A DNA stretch of 64,000 nucleotides from DATFJT01 sp965230755 (GTDB lineage: Bacteria; Bacteroidota; Bacteroidia; Chitinophagales; Saprospiraceae). The notes below the pieces were generated by a model. It searched no databases. It was not told the DNA's origin and was given only the letters and a program-made list of their open reading frames with translations. A program made the position numbers and the translations under genes. Positions 25,734 through 33,334 of this stretch are shown here, piece after piece; position 1 is the stretch's first letter, and each line of letters begins with the position of its first letter. Location of the stretch: contig CBDDLT010000011.1 of assembly GCA_965230755.1 (NCBI GenBank), positions 1 through 64,000 on the forward strand, read 5' to 3'.

Positions 25734-25886
25734 ATTTATTTTTGTATGAATTCAATTATTAGAACGCTCTCGTGACCAAAAATATAAGCTCCAGTCCTAT
25801 TTATTGATTTATTTGCAATTATATTTGAGTCAATTTAACGCTGCAGATATTTTTACAATTGTAGAGTATCCCTGAAAAAATGAGCC

Positions 25887-26651
25887 ATGAGCATTTTAGA
25901 GGAACTAAAGGTTAAGAGACAAAAGAGAGTGAAGTCCCTTGCTATGCTGGTCGATCCCGATAAGTTCGAGAGACTAGAGGGCTATTTCGGTACGGATCTT
26001 TTTAAAGATGCAATAGACTATTTGCTAGTCGGCGGTAGCCTTATGACTACGGATAGAATGAGCGAGGTGATTTCCAGAATAAAAAGTCTGACAGATAAGC
26101 CTATCATTATTTTTCCCTCTAGTGCCATGCAAATATGCCCAGATGCCAATGCATTTTTATTATTGACATTGATCTCTGGTAGAAACCCGGATTTTCTCAT
26201 AGGCAGACATGTAGAATCCGCTGCCGCCTTAAAGGCCAGTGGCTTAGAGATGATTTCTACTGGATACATGTTGATCGATGGAGGTAAATCAACGACCGCT
26301 TCTTATATCAGCAATACTTCTTCGATTCCTTCTGATAAGCCGGAGATAGCAGCTGCTACCGCGATGGCTGGAGAGATGCTTGGATTATCGACCATATATC
26401 TAGACGCAGGTAGTGGTGCAAGTAATCCAGTGAGCGTTGAAATGATAGCTATGATCAGATCTCACGTAGACGTTCCGATAATTACTGGAGGAGGAATTAG
26501 AAGCCCACAGAAAGTCTTTTCGAATTTTAATGCAGGTTCTGATATGGTCGTCGTCGGTAATATGTTTGAAGAGGATATGACCATGGGGCGGTCCTTTTTA
26601 TTGGAGTATCTCGAAGTAAAACATAAATCAAATCTAGTTTTTGAGTATTAA
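25887..26651 (+). CDS. pcrB: Geranylgeranylglyceryl/heptaprenylglyceryl phosphate synthase
   Basis: A 254-residue TIM-barrel prenyltransferase that joins a long isoprenyl diphosphate to glycerol-1-phosphate, forming an ether lipid precursor. Diagnostic segments are LAMLVDPDKFER near residue 18, LLVGGSLMTTDRM, IIIFPSSAMQICPDANAFL, LISGRNPDFLIGRHVE, STGYMLIDGG, TIYLDAGSGASNPVS and VPIITGGGIRSPQKVF with the phosphate-binding glycines. The start at 25887 is preferred to the out-of-frame ATG 7 bases earlier. Its stop overlaps the rsgA start. The chain length of the prenyl donor cannot be told from the sequence. Confidence 0.93.
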   Translation: MSILEELKVKRQKRVKSLAMLVDPDKFERLEGYFGTDLFKDAIDYLLVGGSLMTTDRMSEVISRIKSLTDKPIIIFPSSAMQICPDANAFLLLTLISGRNPDFLIGRHVESAAALKASGLEMISTGYMLIDGGKSTTASYISNTSSIPSDKPEIAAATAMAGEMLGLSTIYLDAGSGASNPVSVEMIAMIRSHVDVPIITGGGIRSPQKVFSNFNAGSDMVVVGNMFEEDMTMGRSFLLEYLEVKHKSNLVFEY

Positions 26652-27591
26652 GCGCGGCATAGTTTACAAGTCAACAGGAAGTTGGTACAAGGTGCGCACT
26701 GAAGAGGGGCTCTATCTAGATTGTAGAGTCAAGGGCAAGTTTCGAATGGAAGGGAAAAAGTTGACTAATCCTGTCGGTGTCGGAGACTACGTAGAGGTGG
26801 AAATAGAAGAAGATGATACAGGCAGCATTGTCCTTATTTCCGAAAGAAAGAATTATCTGGTCAGACAATCCCCTAGGAAAAAACACTATTTGCATCTTAT
26901 GGCCTCCAATTTGGATCAGGCTCTAATTGTTGTTACCTGGAAAGAACCATTATTAAAATGGGGCTTTTTAGATCGTTTTTTACTGATGACCCAGATCCAT
27001 GATGTTCCTACCGAAATCATCATCAACAAATGTGATCTGCTCGATGCTCAGGATATGGAAGAACTCCAGTCGCTATTCGCTTATTACGAAAGCATTGGAT
27101 ATACTTACCGCACCGTATCAGCGAAGGAAGGAACGGGCGTTGAAGCAATGAAGGAAAGTTTGAAAGATAAAAGAACCTTGATAGCAGGGCATTCTGGTGT
27201 TGGAAAGTCCAGTTTAATCAATGCGATGGAGTCTGGATTGGGAATTAGGACGAATGAGCTGAGCGATTATTCTGGAAAGGGTCAACACACAACGACTTTT
27301 GCCGAGATGTTTGATCTGAGTTTTGGTGGACAAATAATTGATACCCCCGGAATAAAAAACCTTTCTTTTAATCATCTGGAGAAGATGGATGTGGCTCATA
27401 ATTTTAGAGAGTTTTTTGAAAGATCAGCCTCCTGCAAGTTTAACGACTGTTTACATGTCGACGAGCCCAAATGTGCCGTTCTGGAAGACCTGCAAAATGG
27501 TTTAATTCCTAGCAGGAGATATGAGAATTATCTCTACATTTTGGAAGATATTGAAAACCAGAATTATTGGGAAATCAACAAGGATTTTTAG
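26641..27591 (+). CDS. rsgA: Ribosome small-subunit-dependent GTPase RsgA
   Basis: A 316-residue circularly permuted GTPase that helps mature the 30S subunit. An N-terminal OB-fold (about 1-85, beginning KRGIVYKSTGSWYKVRTEEG) is followed by the permuted motifs: G4 NKCD at 129-132, G1 GHSGVGKS at 183-190, then the TTTFAEMF switch and G3 DTPGIKNL. The C-terminal zinc knuckle has the ligands in CKFNDCLHVDEPKC. The start is most likely TTG at 26641, which overlaps the end of pcrB by 11 bases; no ATG precedes the OB-fold. The two genes are translationally coupled. Confidence 0.93.
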   Translation: MSIKRGIVYKSTGSWYKVRTEEGLYLDCRVKGKFRMEGKKLTNPVGVGDYVEVEIEEDDTGSIVLISERKNYLVRQSPRKKHYLHLMASNLDQALIVVTWKEPLLKWGFLDRFLLMTQIHDVPTEIIINKCDLLDAQDMEELQSLFAYYESIGYTYRTVSAKEGTGVEAMKESLKDKRTLIAGHSGVGKSSLINAMESGLGIRTNELSDYSGKGQHTTTFAEMFDLSFGGQIIDTPGIKNLSFNHLEKMDVAHNFREFFERSASCKFNDCLHVDEPKCAVLEDLQNGLIPSRRYENYLYILEDIENQNYWEINKDF

Positions 27592-27687
27592 TTTTTTGGA
27601 AGGCCACTGCGAAATAAGTCTATTCAATTGCAATATTTAAGAATGATCTTGGTTTTTGATGGTAGAAATTAATAACTTCGCAAACTT

Positions 27688-28503
27688 ATGCTGAGAGGTT
27701 TTATATTATACGGATTTGCTGCTATTTTCTTGGGCTCCCTGGCGGTGTCATGCGCAAATTCATTTGATAGAATTAGGGAAAGTGGAGATACTGAGCTGAT
27801 GCTCTCATCTGCTGACAAGTATTATGAAGAAGGGAAGTGGATGAATGCCCAAATTCTTTACGAGAGTATAATCAGTTCTTTCCGAGGAAAGGAAAAAGCG
27901 GAAGAGATATATTTTAAGTATTCCAAGACTTATTATGAACTGAAGCAGTATTTACTGTCTGCTTATTATTTCAGGAGATTTGTCAATACATATCCCAACA
28001 GTTCGATGAGGGAGGAGGCCGAATACATGATAGCTTATTCGGAATATAAAAGATCTCCAAAGTATAGACTAGATCAGACTTCGACGGATGTAGCGATGGA
28101 GTCTTTTCAGAGCTTCATCAATAGCTATCCACACAGCCCAAGAGTAGAGGAATGCAATCGCTTGATGGATGATTTGCGTTCGAAGAAAGAGAAAAAAGCA
28201 TTCGAGGCCTCAAGGCTTTACTACGATATGCGGAATTATCAAAGTGCGGCGCATTCTTTCAAGAATTTTGTAAGAGATTATCCGAGCAGCAGTAAACTGG
28301 AAGAAGCCAGATATTACATTGTAAAATCGGATTACCTTCTCGCTTACAATAGTATCCCCTCAAAGCAATATGAGCGATACGAACAGACCGTAGAAGATTA
28401 TGAAGAATTCAAACAGAAGCACAATCAAAGTGAGAATCTTTCTGAATTGGAAGAGTATTACATACTAGCAAAAGAAAAAATAAATACTGCAGAAGATGAG
28501 TGA
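27688..28503 (+). CDS. bamD: Outer membrane assembly lipoprotein BamD
   Basis: A 271-residue lipoprotein of the BAM complex that folds outer-membrane beta-barrels. The signal peptide ends in LAVSC (Cys22). The mature protein is built of TPR-like helical repeats: ADKYYEEGKWMNAQILYESI, TYYELKQYLLSAYYFRRFVN, FQSFINSYPHSPRVEECNRL, LYYDMRNYQSAAHSFKNFV with YPxS turns, exactly the YfiO/BamD pattern. The next gene, rpoZ, starts 8 bases before its stop. The order bamD-rpoZ-coaBC-porD recurs in Bacteroidota. Confidence 0.93.
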   Translation: MLRGFILYGFAAIFLGSLAVSCANSFDRIRESGDTELMLSSADKYYEEGKWMNAQILYESIISSFRGKEKAEEIYFKYSKTYYELKQYLLSAYYFRRFVNTYPNSSMREEAEYMIAYSEYKRSPKYRLDQTSTDVAMESFQSFINSYPHSPRVEECNRLMDDLRSKKEKKAFEASRLYYDMRNYQSAAHSFKNFVRDYPSSSKLEEARYYIVKSDYLLAYNSIPSKQYERYEQTVEDYEEFKQKHNQSENLSELEEYYILAKEKINTAEDE

Positions 28504-28852
28504 TATTAAATCAAGAGCAACCGGAATCGAACCAAGTATCCGGTCTAAGAATTTATTGGATTTCGTTGAAAATACGGGCAATATATACGAGACACTCAAT
28601 ATTATTGGTAAAAGAGCCAATCAACTGAATAAAGACCTCAGATACGAGTTGAAAAACAAATTAGAGGAATTTGCGGTTCAGGTGGACACGATTGAAGAGA
28701 TTCAAGAGAATAAAGAGCAAGTTGAGATTTCTAAGTTTTACGAGAGACTTCCAAATCCGGTAATTATCGCAATGGATGATTACTTCGAAGGAAAAATCGG
28801 AAGTAGATATCGTTCTGAGGAGGAAAAAGAAGCTCAGGAAAACAACAATTAA
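28496..28852 (+). CDS. rpoZ: RNA polymerase omega subunit
   Basis: A 118-residue protein of the Rpb6/omega family. The core helices read NIYETLNIIGKRANQLNKDL, then KNKLEEFAVQ, corresponding to the omega 'R-A-x-Q' region that clamps the beta-prime subunit, and the end is acidic. The Bacteroidota form is longer than E. coli omega (91 residues) with an N-terminal extension. It overlaps bamD by 8 bases and precedes coaBC, matching the conserved order. Confidence 0.85.
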   Translation: MSDIKSRATGIEPSIRSKNLLDFVENTGNIYETLNIIGKRANQLNKDLRYELKNKLEEFAVQVDTIEEIQENKEQVEISKFYERLPNPVIIAMDDYFEGKIGSRYRSEEEKEAQENNN

Positions 28853-28876
28853 TTTTTGCACTGCAAGTAGCCAGTG

Positions 28877-30103
28877 ATGTCTCAGTTGAAAGGGAAAAAA
28901 ATTGTACTCGGAGTTACCGGAAGTATAGCTGCATACAAAAGCGTTTTTTTGTGTAGGCTATTGATCAAAGCCGGTGCCGAAGTGCGGGTTGTGATGACGC
29001 CAAGTGCCATTCATTTTGTCACCCCTCTAAGTTTTTCCACCATTTCTAAAAATAAGGTTTTTCATCGATTGATTGATGAAGACGAATGGAGCAACCATGT
29101 CGAACTCGGTTTATGGGCGGATGTGATACTCGTTGCTCCAGCTACAGCTCAAACCCTCGCGGCAAGCAGTACAGGTTTGTGCAACAACATGCTTCAAGCT
29201 GTTTATCTCTCGGCAAAATGCCCTGTGATGTTTGCGCCGGCCATGGATCGAGATATGTGGCTTCACCCTTCGACACAAAAGAATATTTCAGTACTTAAAT
29301 CGTATGGGAATCACATTCTTACCGTTGGCGAAGGAGAATTGGCCAGTGGATTGATTGGACCGGGCAGAATGCTAGAACCGGAAGAAATCTTGGAGGAACT
29401 TATCAGTTTTCTTGGTGAGGACTTGGAGTTTTCTGGGGTCAATGTCCTCGTTAATGCGGGCCCAACATATGAGCCCATTGATCCGGTAAGATTTATAGGT
29501 AACAGGTCTTCAGGTAAAATGGGAGTGGCGCTTGCAAGGTCTTTTCAACGGAAAGGTGCCAATGTTCGTCTCGTCCTTGGACCAAGTGTTGTTAATACTG
29601 ATGGATTGGAAGTAGATCGTGTTGAATCCGCCAGCGAAATGCTTGATGCCTGTAGTCAACATTTTGAAAAAAGTGATGTAATCATTCTTTCTGCGGCAGT
29701 TTCTGACTTTACGGTAGATAATTATGTCGATCAGAAAATCAAGAAAAAAACTGGCCAGGAATTTCTGGAGTTACGCCTGAAAAAAACAGTGGACATCGCT
29801 AAAACATTTGGTGAAAATAAAAGAGAAGACCAGATTCTTATTGGATTTGCACTAGAAACAGACAATGAAGAAAAGAATGCCAGACTAAAGCTGGATAAAA
29901 AGAATCTGGATGTCATAGTCTTGAATTCTCTTAGAAACAAAGGCGCCGGATTTGGCCATGATACCAACCAGGTCAAAATCATATCTCGCGAAGGTAGGGT
30001 AGAGGAGAGCATGTTAAAATCAAAGGCCGAAATAGCAGATGATATACTTCAATATCTTCTAAGTAATTACGAAAAACAAATTAATGCCATTCGTCAAAAA
30101 TAA
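28877..30103 (+). CDS. coaBC: Phosphopantothenoylcysteine decarboxylase/synthase CoaBC
   Basis: A 408-residue bifunctional enzyme of coenzyme A synthesis. The flavin-binding CoaC half (about 1-180) opens KKIVLGVTGSIAAYKSVFLC and has the catalytic His region SNHVELGLWADVILVAPATA and PAMDRDMWLHPS (a PAMN-like motif with Asp in place of Asn). The CoaB synthetase half (about 185-408) has LVNAGPTYEPIDPVRFIGN and SSGKMGVALA. I start it at the ATG 28877; a GTG lies directly before. It follows rpoZ by 24 bases. Confidence 0.94.
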   Translation: MSQLKGKKIVLGVTGSIAAYKSVFLCRLLIKAGAEVRVVMTPSAIHFVTPLSFSTISKNKVFHRLIDEDEWSNHVELGLWADVILVAPATAQTLAASSTGLCNNMLQAVYLSAKCPVMFAPAMDRDMWLHPSTQKNISVLKSYGNHILTVGEGELASGLIGPGRMLEPEEILEELISFLGEDLEFSGVNVLVNAGPTYEPIDPVRFIGNRSSGKMGVALARSFQRKGANVRLVLGPSVVNTDGLEVDRVESASEMLDACSQHFEKSDVIILSAAVSDFTVDNYVDQKIKKKTGQEFLELRLKKTVDIAKTFGENKREDQILIGFALETDNEEKNARLKLDKKNLDVIVLNSLRNKGAGFGHDTNQVKIISREGRVEESMLKSKAEIADDILQYLLSNYEKQINAIRQK

Positions 30104-30144
30104 AATCCGTTGATTTCTTGTTTTGACTTAAATTTTAATGCAGT

Positions 30145-31065
30145 ATGACTTTAAGAGTATCACTATATATATTGATATTTTGGCTTAGCGGTTTTCCTAT
30201 CAATAAATTCTTTGCCCAAGAGCTCAATGCTAACGTATCTGTAATTCGAACAGGTGGTAGTATTATCTCGGATAACAGTGTGCTGGAAGATATGGAAAAT
30301 ATTATAGCCAGCTTCCTTAATGACCAAAGTTGGACCGATAATAGTTATCAGAGTCATGAGAAGATAGAATGCAGTTTTCAATTGAATTTGACCAGTGAAT
30401 CCCCAGACGGTGCACTTGTTTTTCAATCTAGTCTTTTCGTCAGTAGCAACCGACCTGTTTATGGATCGGATTATGACTCGAAAGTCTTTGTTCATAATGA
30501 TCCAAGTGTGACTTTTGTATACCAGCCAGGAAGACCATTAAGGTTTTCGGAGAATAGATTTCAGGACAATCTCTCTTCGGTACTGGCATTTTACGCGTAT
30601 ATCATCATAGGAATGGACTTTGATTCTTATGGGTTAATGGCTGGAGAGCCATACTACCAAATGGCCAATCAGGTATTGAATCAAGTGCCTGATCTCGGGA
30701 ACAATAAGCCTTGGTTCGGTAATAATGACAATCAGAATAGATACTGGATGATGCAGAATTTTATCGGTGGTCAGTATAGAAAGTTTAGACAGGGATTGTA
30801 CAAGTATCACAGAGAAGGTTTGGATGTAATGTATGAGGATGCAGTGGAAGGAAGAAAGCAGATTACGGACGCGCTTAATATCATGGATTCCGGGTACAAC
30901 AATAGCCCAAATCAGATGGTTTATCAGGTTTTGGCTAATGCAAAATCTGAGGAACTAGTCGAGATCTTCAAGGGAGCACCGACCTATTCTGAAAAGAACA
31001 AGGTGGTTAGAATCATACAAAGATTCGATCCTTCCAAGGCGAGGATACTTAAAGAATTGAAGTAG
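30145..31065 (+). CDS. porD: Type IX secretion system protein PorD (DUF4835)
   Basis: A 306-residue exported protein of the DUF4835 family, the T9SS component PorD. The signal peptide ends near KFFAQ, the mature chain opens ELNANVSVIRTGGSIISDNS, and the family signatures QPGRPLRFSENRFQDNLSSV, FYAYIIIGMDFDSYG and GGQYRKFRQGLYKYHREGLD are present, as is the ending GAPTYSEKNKVVRIIQRFDPS. It lies directly after coaBC, the usual position in Bacteroidota. Its exact mechanistic role in the secretion apparatus is not settled. Confidence 0.9.
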   Translation: MTLRVSLYILIFWLSGFPINKFFAQELNANVSVIRTGGSIISDNSVLEDMENIIASFLNDQSWTDNSYQSHEKIECSFQLNLTSESPDGALVFQSSLFVSSNRPVYGSDYDSKVFVHNDPSVTFVYQPGRPLRFSENRFQDNLSSVLAFYAYIIIGMDFDSYGLMAGEPYYQMANQVLNQVPDLGNNKPWFGNNDNQNRYWMMQNFIGGQYRKFRQGLYKYHREGLDVMYEDAVEGRKQITDALNIMDSGYNNSPNQMVYQVLANAKSEELVEIFKGAPTYSEKNKVVRIIQRFDPSKARILKELK

Positions 31066-31066
31066 A

Positions 31067-32647
31067 ATGAGAGTCCTGTTTAGTTTCTTTTGTGTTTTCT
31101 TCACTTTGAGTATTGGTGCTCAGTCGGTTGATTGGGGTCCTGAAATTCCTTTTAAATCCAAGAATGTTTTTGAGAAAACCTTAACCTTACCGGATGGAAA
31201 TTTTCTTTTAGTACAGCAATCTAAAAACAACTGGAAGAAGAGATGGGATTTACAGCTGTTGAAACTGGATGGTGAGCGCCTTTCCGTTAGAAAGGAAGTT
31301 ATTATTCCCATGGAGTATGAGAGAAATAAACTCGAATTTAAAGATATCTATTCCGTAAAAGGAAATTTACTTTTGTTTTCTACCTATCACAATAGAGTGA
31401 AGAAGAAGAACTATCTGTTCGTTCAAAAGCTCAATAAAAAGACCTTAACACCTCGTTCATTAATAAGAGTAGCGGAAGCGGAAAGTACAGCTTCTCGAGC
31501 AACGGATTTTGCAATAACATTTTCTCCGGATTCCAGTAAAATTGGGATCATCTCGATCGTGAATACCGATGAAGATAAATCAAAGCTTAACCTCACTGTC
31601 ATGGAGCCTGATGTGGACTATGTCTATCAAAAGGATGTAGTATTGGAGGGGAATATGCCTGACGGACTACTTACTCAAACTAAATTGAGCAATCGAGGAG
31701 AATTATTTTTGGTGCTCAAGTCTCCTTTGGGAAGGTCGGAGTTAGATCGAAGCAATATATATCAGTACGGCATTGTAAAAATCAATGCTCTTGGACTTGT
31801 TGATGCTTCTATGAAAATAGATGTACTGCCGCAATACATTTCCAGTTTGAAGATAGAATTAACGGATAGTTTGCTGTTGTTGGGAGGTTTAATATCAGAA
31901 ATAGGAGGTATGTCTTCTAAGGGGTATTTATATCATCGGTATTACTTAGATGACTTGGGATTAAACTTTGAAAGTAAGGAGTTTTTTGACTTTCAGGTTC
32001 TCACGGCACAGTTATCGAAGAAAGGTCTGGAGAAAGCGGATCGCGCTTTTCAGGATAGTGGTGTAGAAGCATTGCCAGAGATCAATAATCTACAGCTTAA
32101 GGATTTTATCATACGATCGGATTTGGGTTTGGTCTTCATTGTCGAACAGAGCGATGATTACGTGGAATACCAAAGAAGTTCGCCTTACTTTTTTGATCCT
32201 TTTTATGGATATCGATATGATCCATTTGCTTCGGGGGCTAATCAGACCTTTTATCACCATGTACGAAATGATATATTCATTGTCAATGTAGATGGTATTG
32301 GACAGGCAGATTGGGTGACCAGAATACCTAAATTACAGCATACCATTAACGATAGAGCATATTTCTCCTCTTTTAGCCATTCGATAACGAGAGATCATAT
32401 ACTCTTCTTATACAACGATCATCCAAACAATGATGAATTGGTGAAAAGACAGCGGTATGAAGGCAAACAAGGCGTGGCCAAGTTAGCATCGATACATTTA
32501 GATGGGGAGTTATCCTTTGAGAGAATCTCGTCGAATCAGGTCCAAGGACAAGTTATTCCAAGGGCAAGCCATCAGATTACAGCGGACGAAATTCTTCTTG
32601 CCCAAAGAACTTCTAAGGGTATGAAATTCGGGCTTCTTAATTTATAG
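31067..32647 (+). CDS. Secreted protein of unknown function, propeller-like
   Basis: A 526-residue exported protein; signal peptide MRVLFSFFCVFFTLSIGAQ. The mature part consists of repeated beta-strand segments of the type LQLLKLDGERL, LFVQKLNKKTL, IFIVNVDGIGQADW, KLASIHLDGELSF, in keeping with an irregular beta-propeller, but I recognise no named family. No C-terminal sorting domain or lipobox is seen. It starts 1 base after the porD stop and is therefore in the same transcript; recN, common at this position elsewhere, is not here. Confidence 0.75.
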   Translation: MRVLFSFFCVFFTLSIGAQSVDWGPEIPFKSKNVFEKTLTLPDGNFLLVQQSKNNWKKRWDLQLLKLDGERLSVRKEVIIPMEYERNKLEFKDIYSVKGNLLLFSTYHNRVKKKNYLFVQKLNKKTLTPRSLIRVAEAESTASRATDFAITFSPDSSKIGIISIVNTDEDKSKLNLTVMEPDVDYVYQKDVVLEGNMPDGLLTQTKLSNRGELFLVLKSPLGRSELDRSNIYQYGIVKINALGLVDASMKIDVLPQYISSLKIELTDSLLLLGGLISEIGGMSSKGYLYHRYYLDDLGLNFESKEFFDFQVLTAQLSKKGLEKADRAFQDSGVEALPEINNLQLKDFIIRSDLGLVFIVEQSDDYVEYQRSSPYFFDPFYGYRYDPFASGANQTFYHHVRNDIFIVNVDGIGQADWVTRIPKLQHTINDRAYFSSFSHSITRDHILFLYNDHPNNDELVKRQRYEGKQGVAKLASIHLDGELSFERISSNQVQGQVIPRASHQITADEILLAQRTSKGMKFGLLNL

Positions 32648-32682
32648 CCCTTATCATATATATTTATTCTAATATATATTAA

Positions 32683-32690
32683 TATATTTG
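32683..32690 (+). promoter_or_regulatory. Candidate promoter -7 box before purN
   Basis: tatatttg matches TAnnTTTG, 16 bases before the purN start codon. The upstream stretch is AT-only and has no clear -33 TTTG. Confidence 0.4.
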
Positions 32691-32706
32691 CAGGGCTACT
32701 AAGTCA

Positions 32707-33279
32707 ATGATCATGGGTAATTTGGCAATTTTTGCATCTGGTTCTGGAACTAATGCTAATGCTATCATCGAATTTTTCAAAGACTCTAAGCATCAAGTAG
32801 TGCTGATTCTAACTAATAGACGACGAGCAGGCGTAACAGAAATAGCCAGATCGAATGGAATTCCTTGTGTATATATTAGCCCGGAAAACCTAAACGATGG
32901 CAACTTACTGTTAAAAACATTGGATGAATATCAAATCGATTTCGTAGCGCTCGCCGGATATCTTAAAATGATTCCTTCCGAGTGTATTTCGCGATTTGAA
33001 GATAGAATGGTCAATATTCATCCGGCTTTGTTACCTAAGTTTGGTGGCAAGGGAATGTATGGATCAAAAGTCCATCAAGAGGTTAAAGAGAGCGAAGAGT
33101 TGGTTTCGGGAATAACGATTCACTACGTGAATGAATTCTACGACCAGGGAAAGATCATTTTCCAAGCTTCATGCAATGTAGAAAACACCTCAAGCGCCAA
33201 AGATATTTCAGCGAGGGTTAGAACTCTGGAACATCAGTACTATCCTCGAGTTATTGACTTACTTATGAGTCAGAATTGA
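32707..33279 (+). CDS. purN: Phosphoribosylglycinamide formyltransferase
   Basis: A 190-residue cytoplasmic enzyme that formylates GAR using 10-formyltetrahydrofolate in purine synthesis. Motifs are NLAIFASGSGTNANAIIEFF at the N-terminus (phosphate loop), YQIDFVALAGYLKMIP, the catalytic NIHPALLPKFGGKGMYG with His and Asn, and SGITIHYVNEFYDQGKII. Two in-frame ATGs lie at 32707 and 32713; either could start it. The gene stands alone between secreted-protein genes. Confidence 0.94.
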   Translation: MIMGNLAIFASGSGTNANAIIEFFKDSKHQVVLILTNRRRAGVTEIARSNGIPCVYISPENLNDGNLLLKTLDEYQIDFVALAGYLKMIPSECISRFEDRMVNIHPALLPKFGGKGMYGSKVHQEVKESEELVSGITIHYVNEFYDQGKIIFQASCNVENTSSAKDISARVRTLEHQYYPRVIDLLMSQN

Positions 33280-33334
33280 GAAGCATTTAAACGTGATACG
33301 ATCAAAAACTAGATGAAATTTTAATCTTTATTCT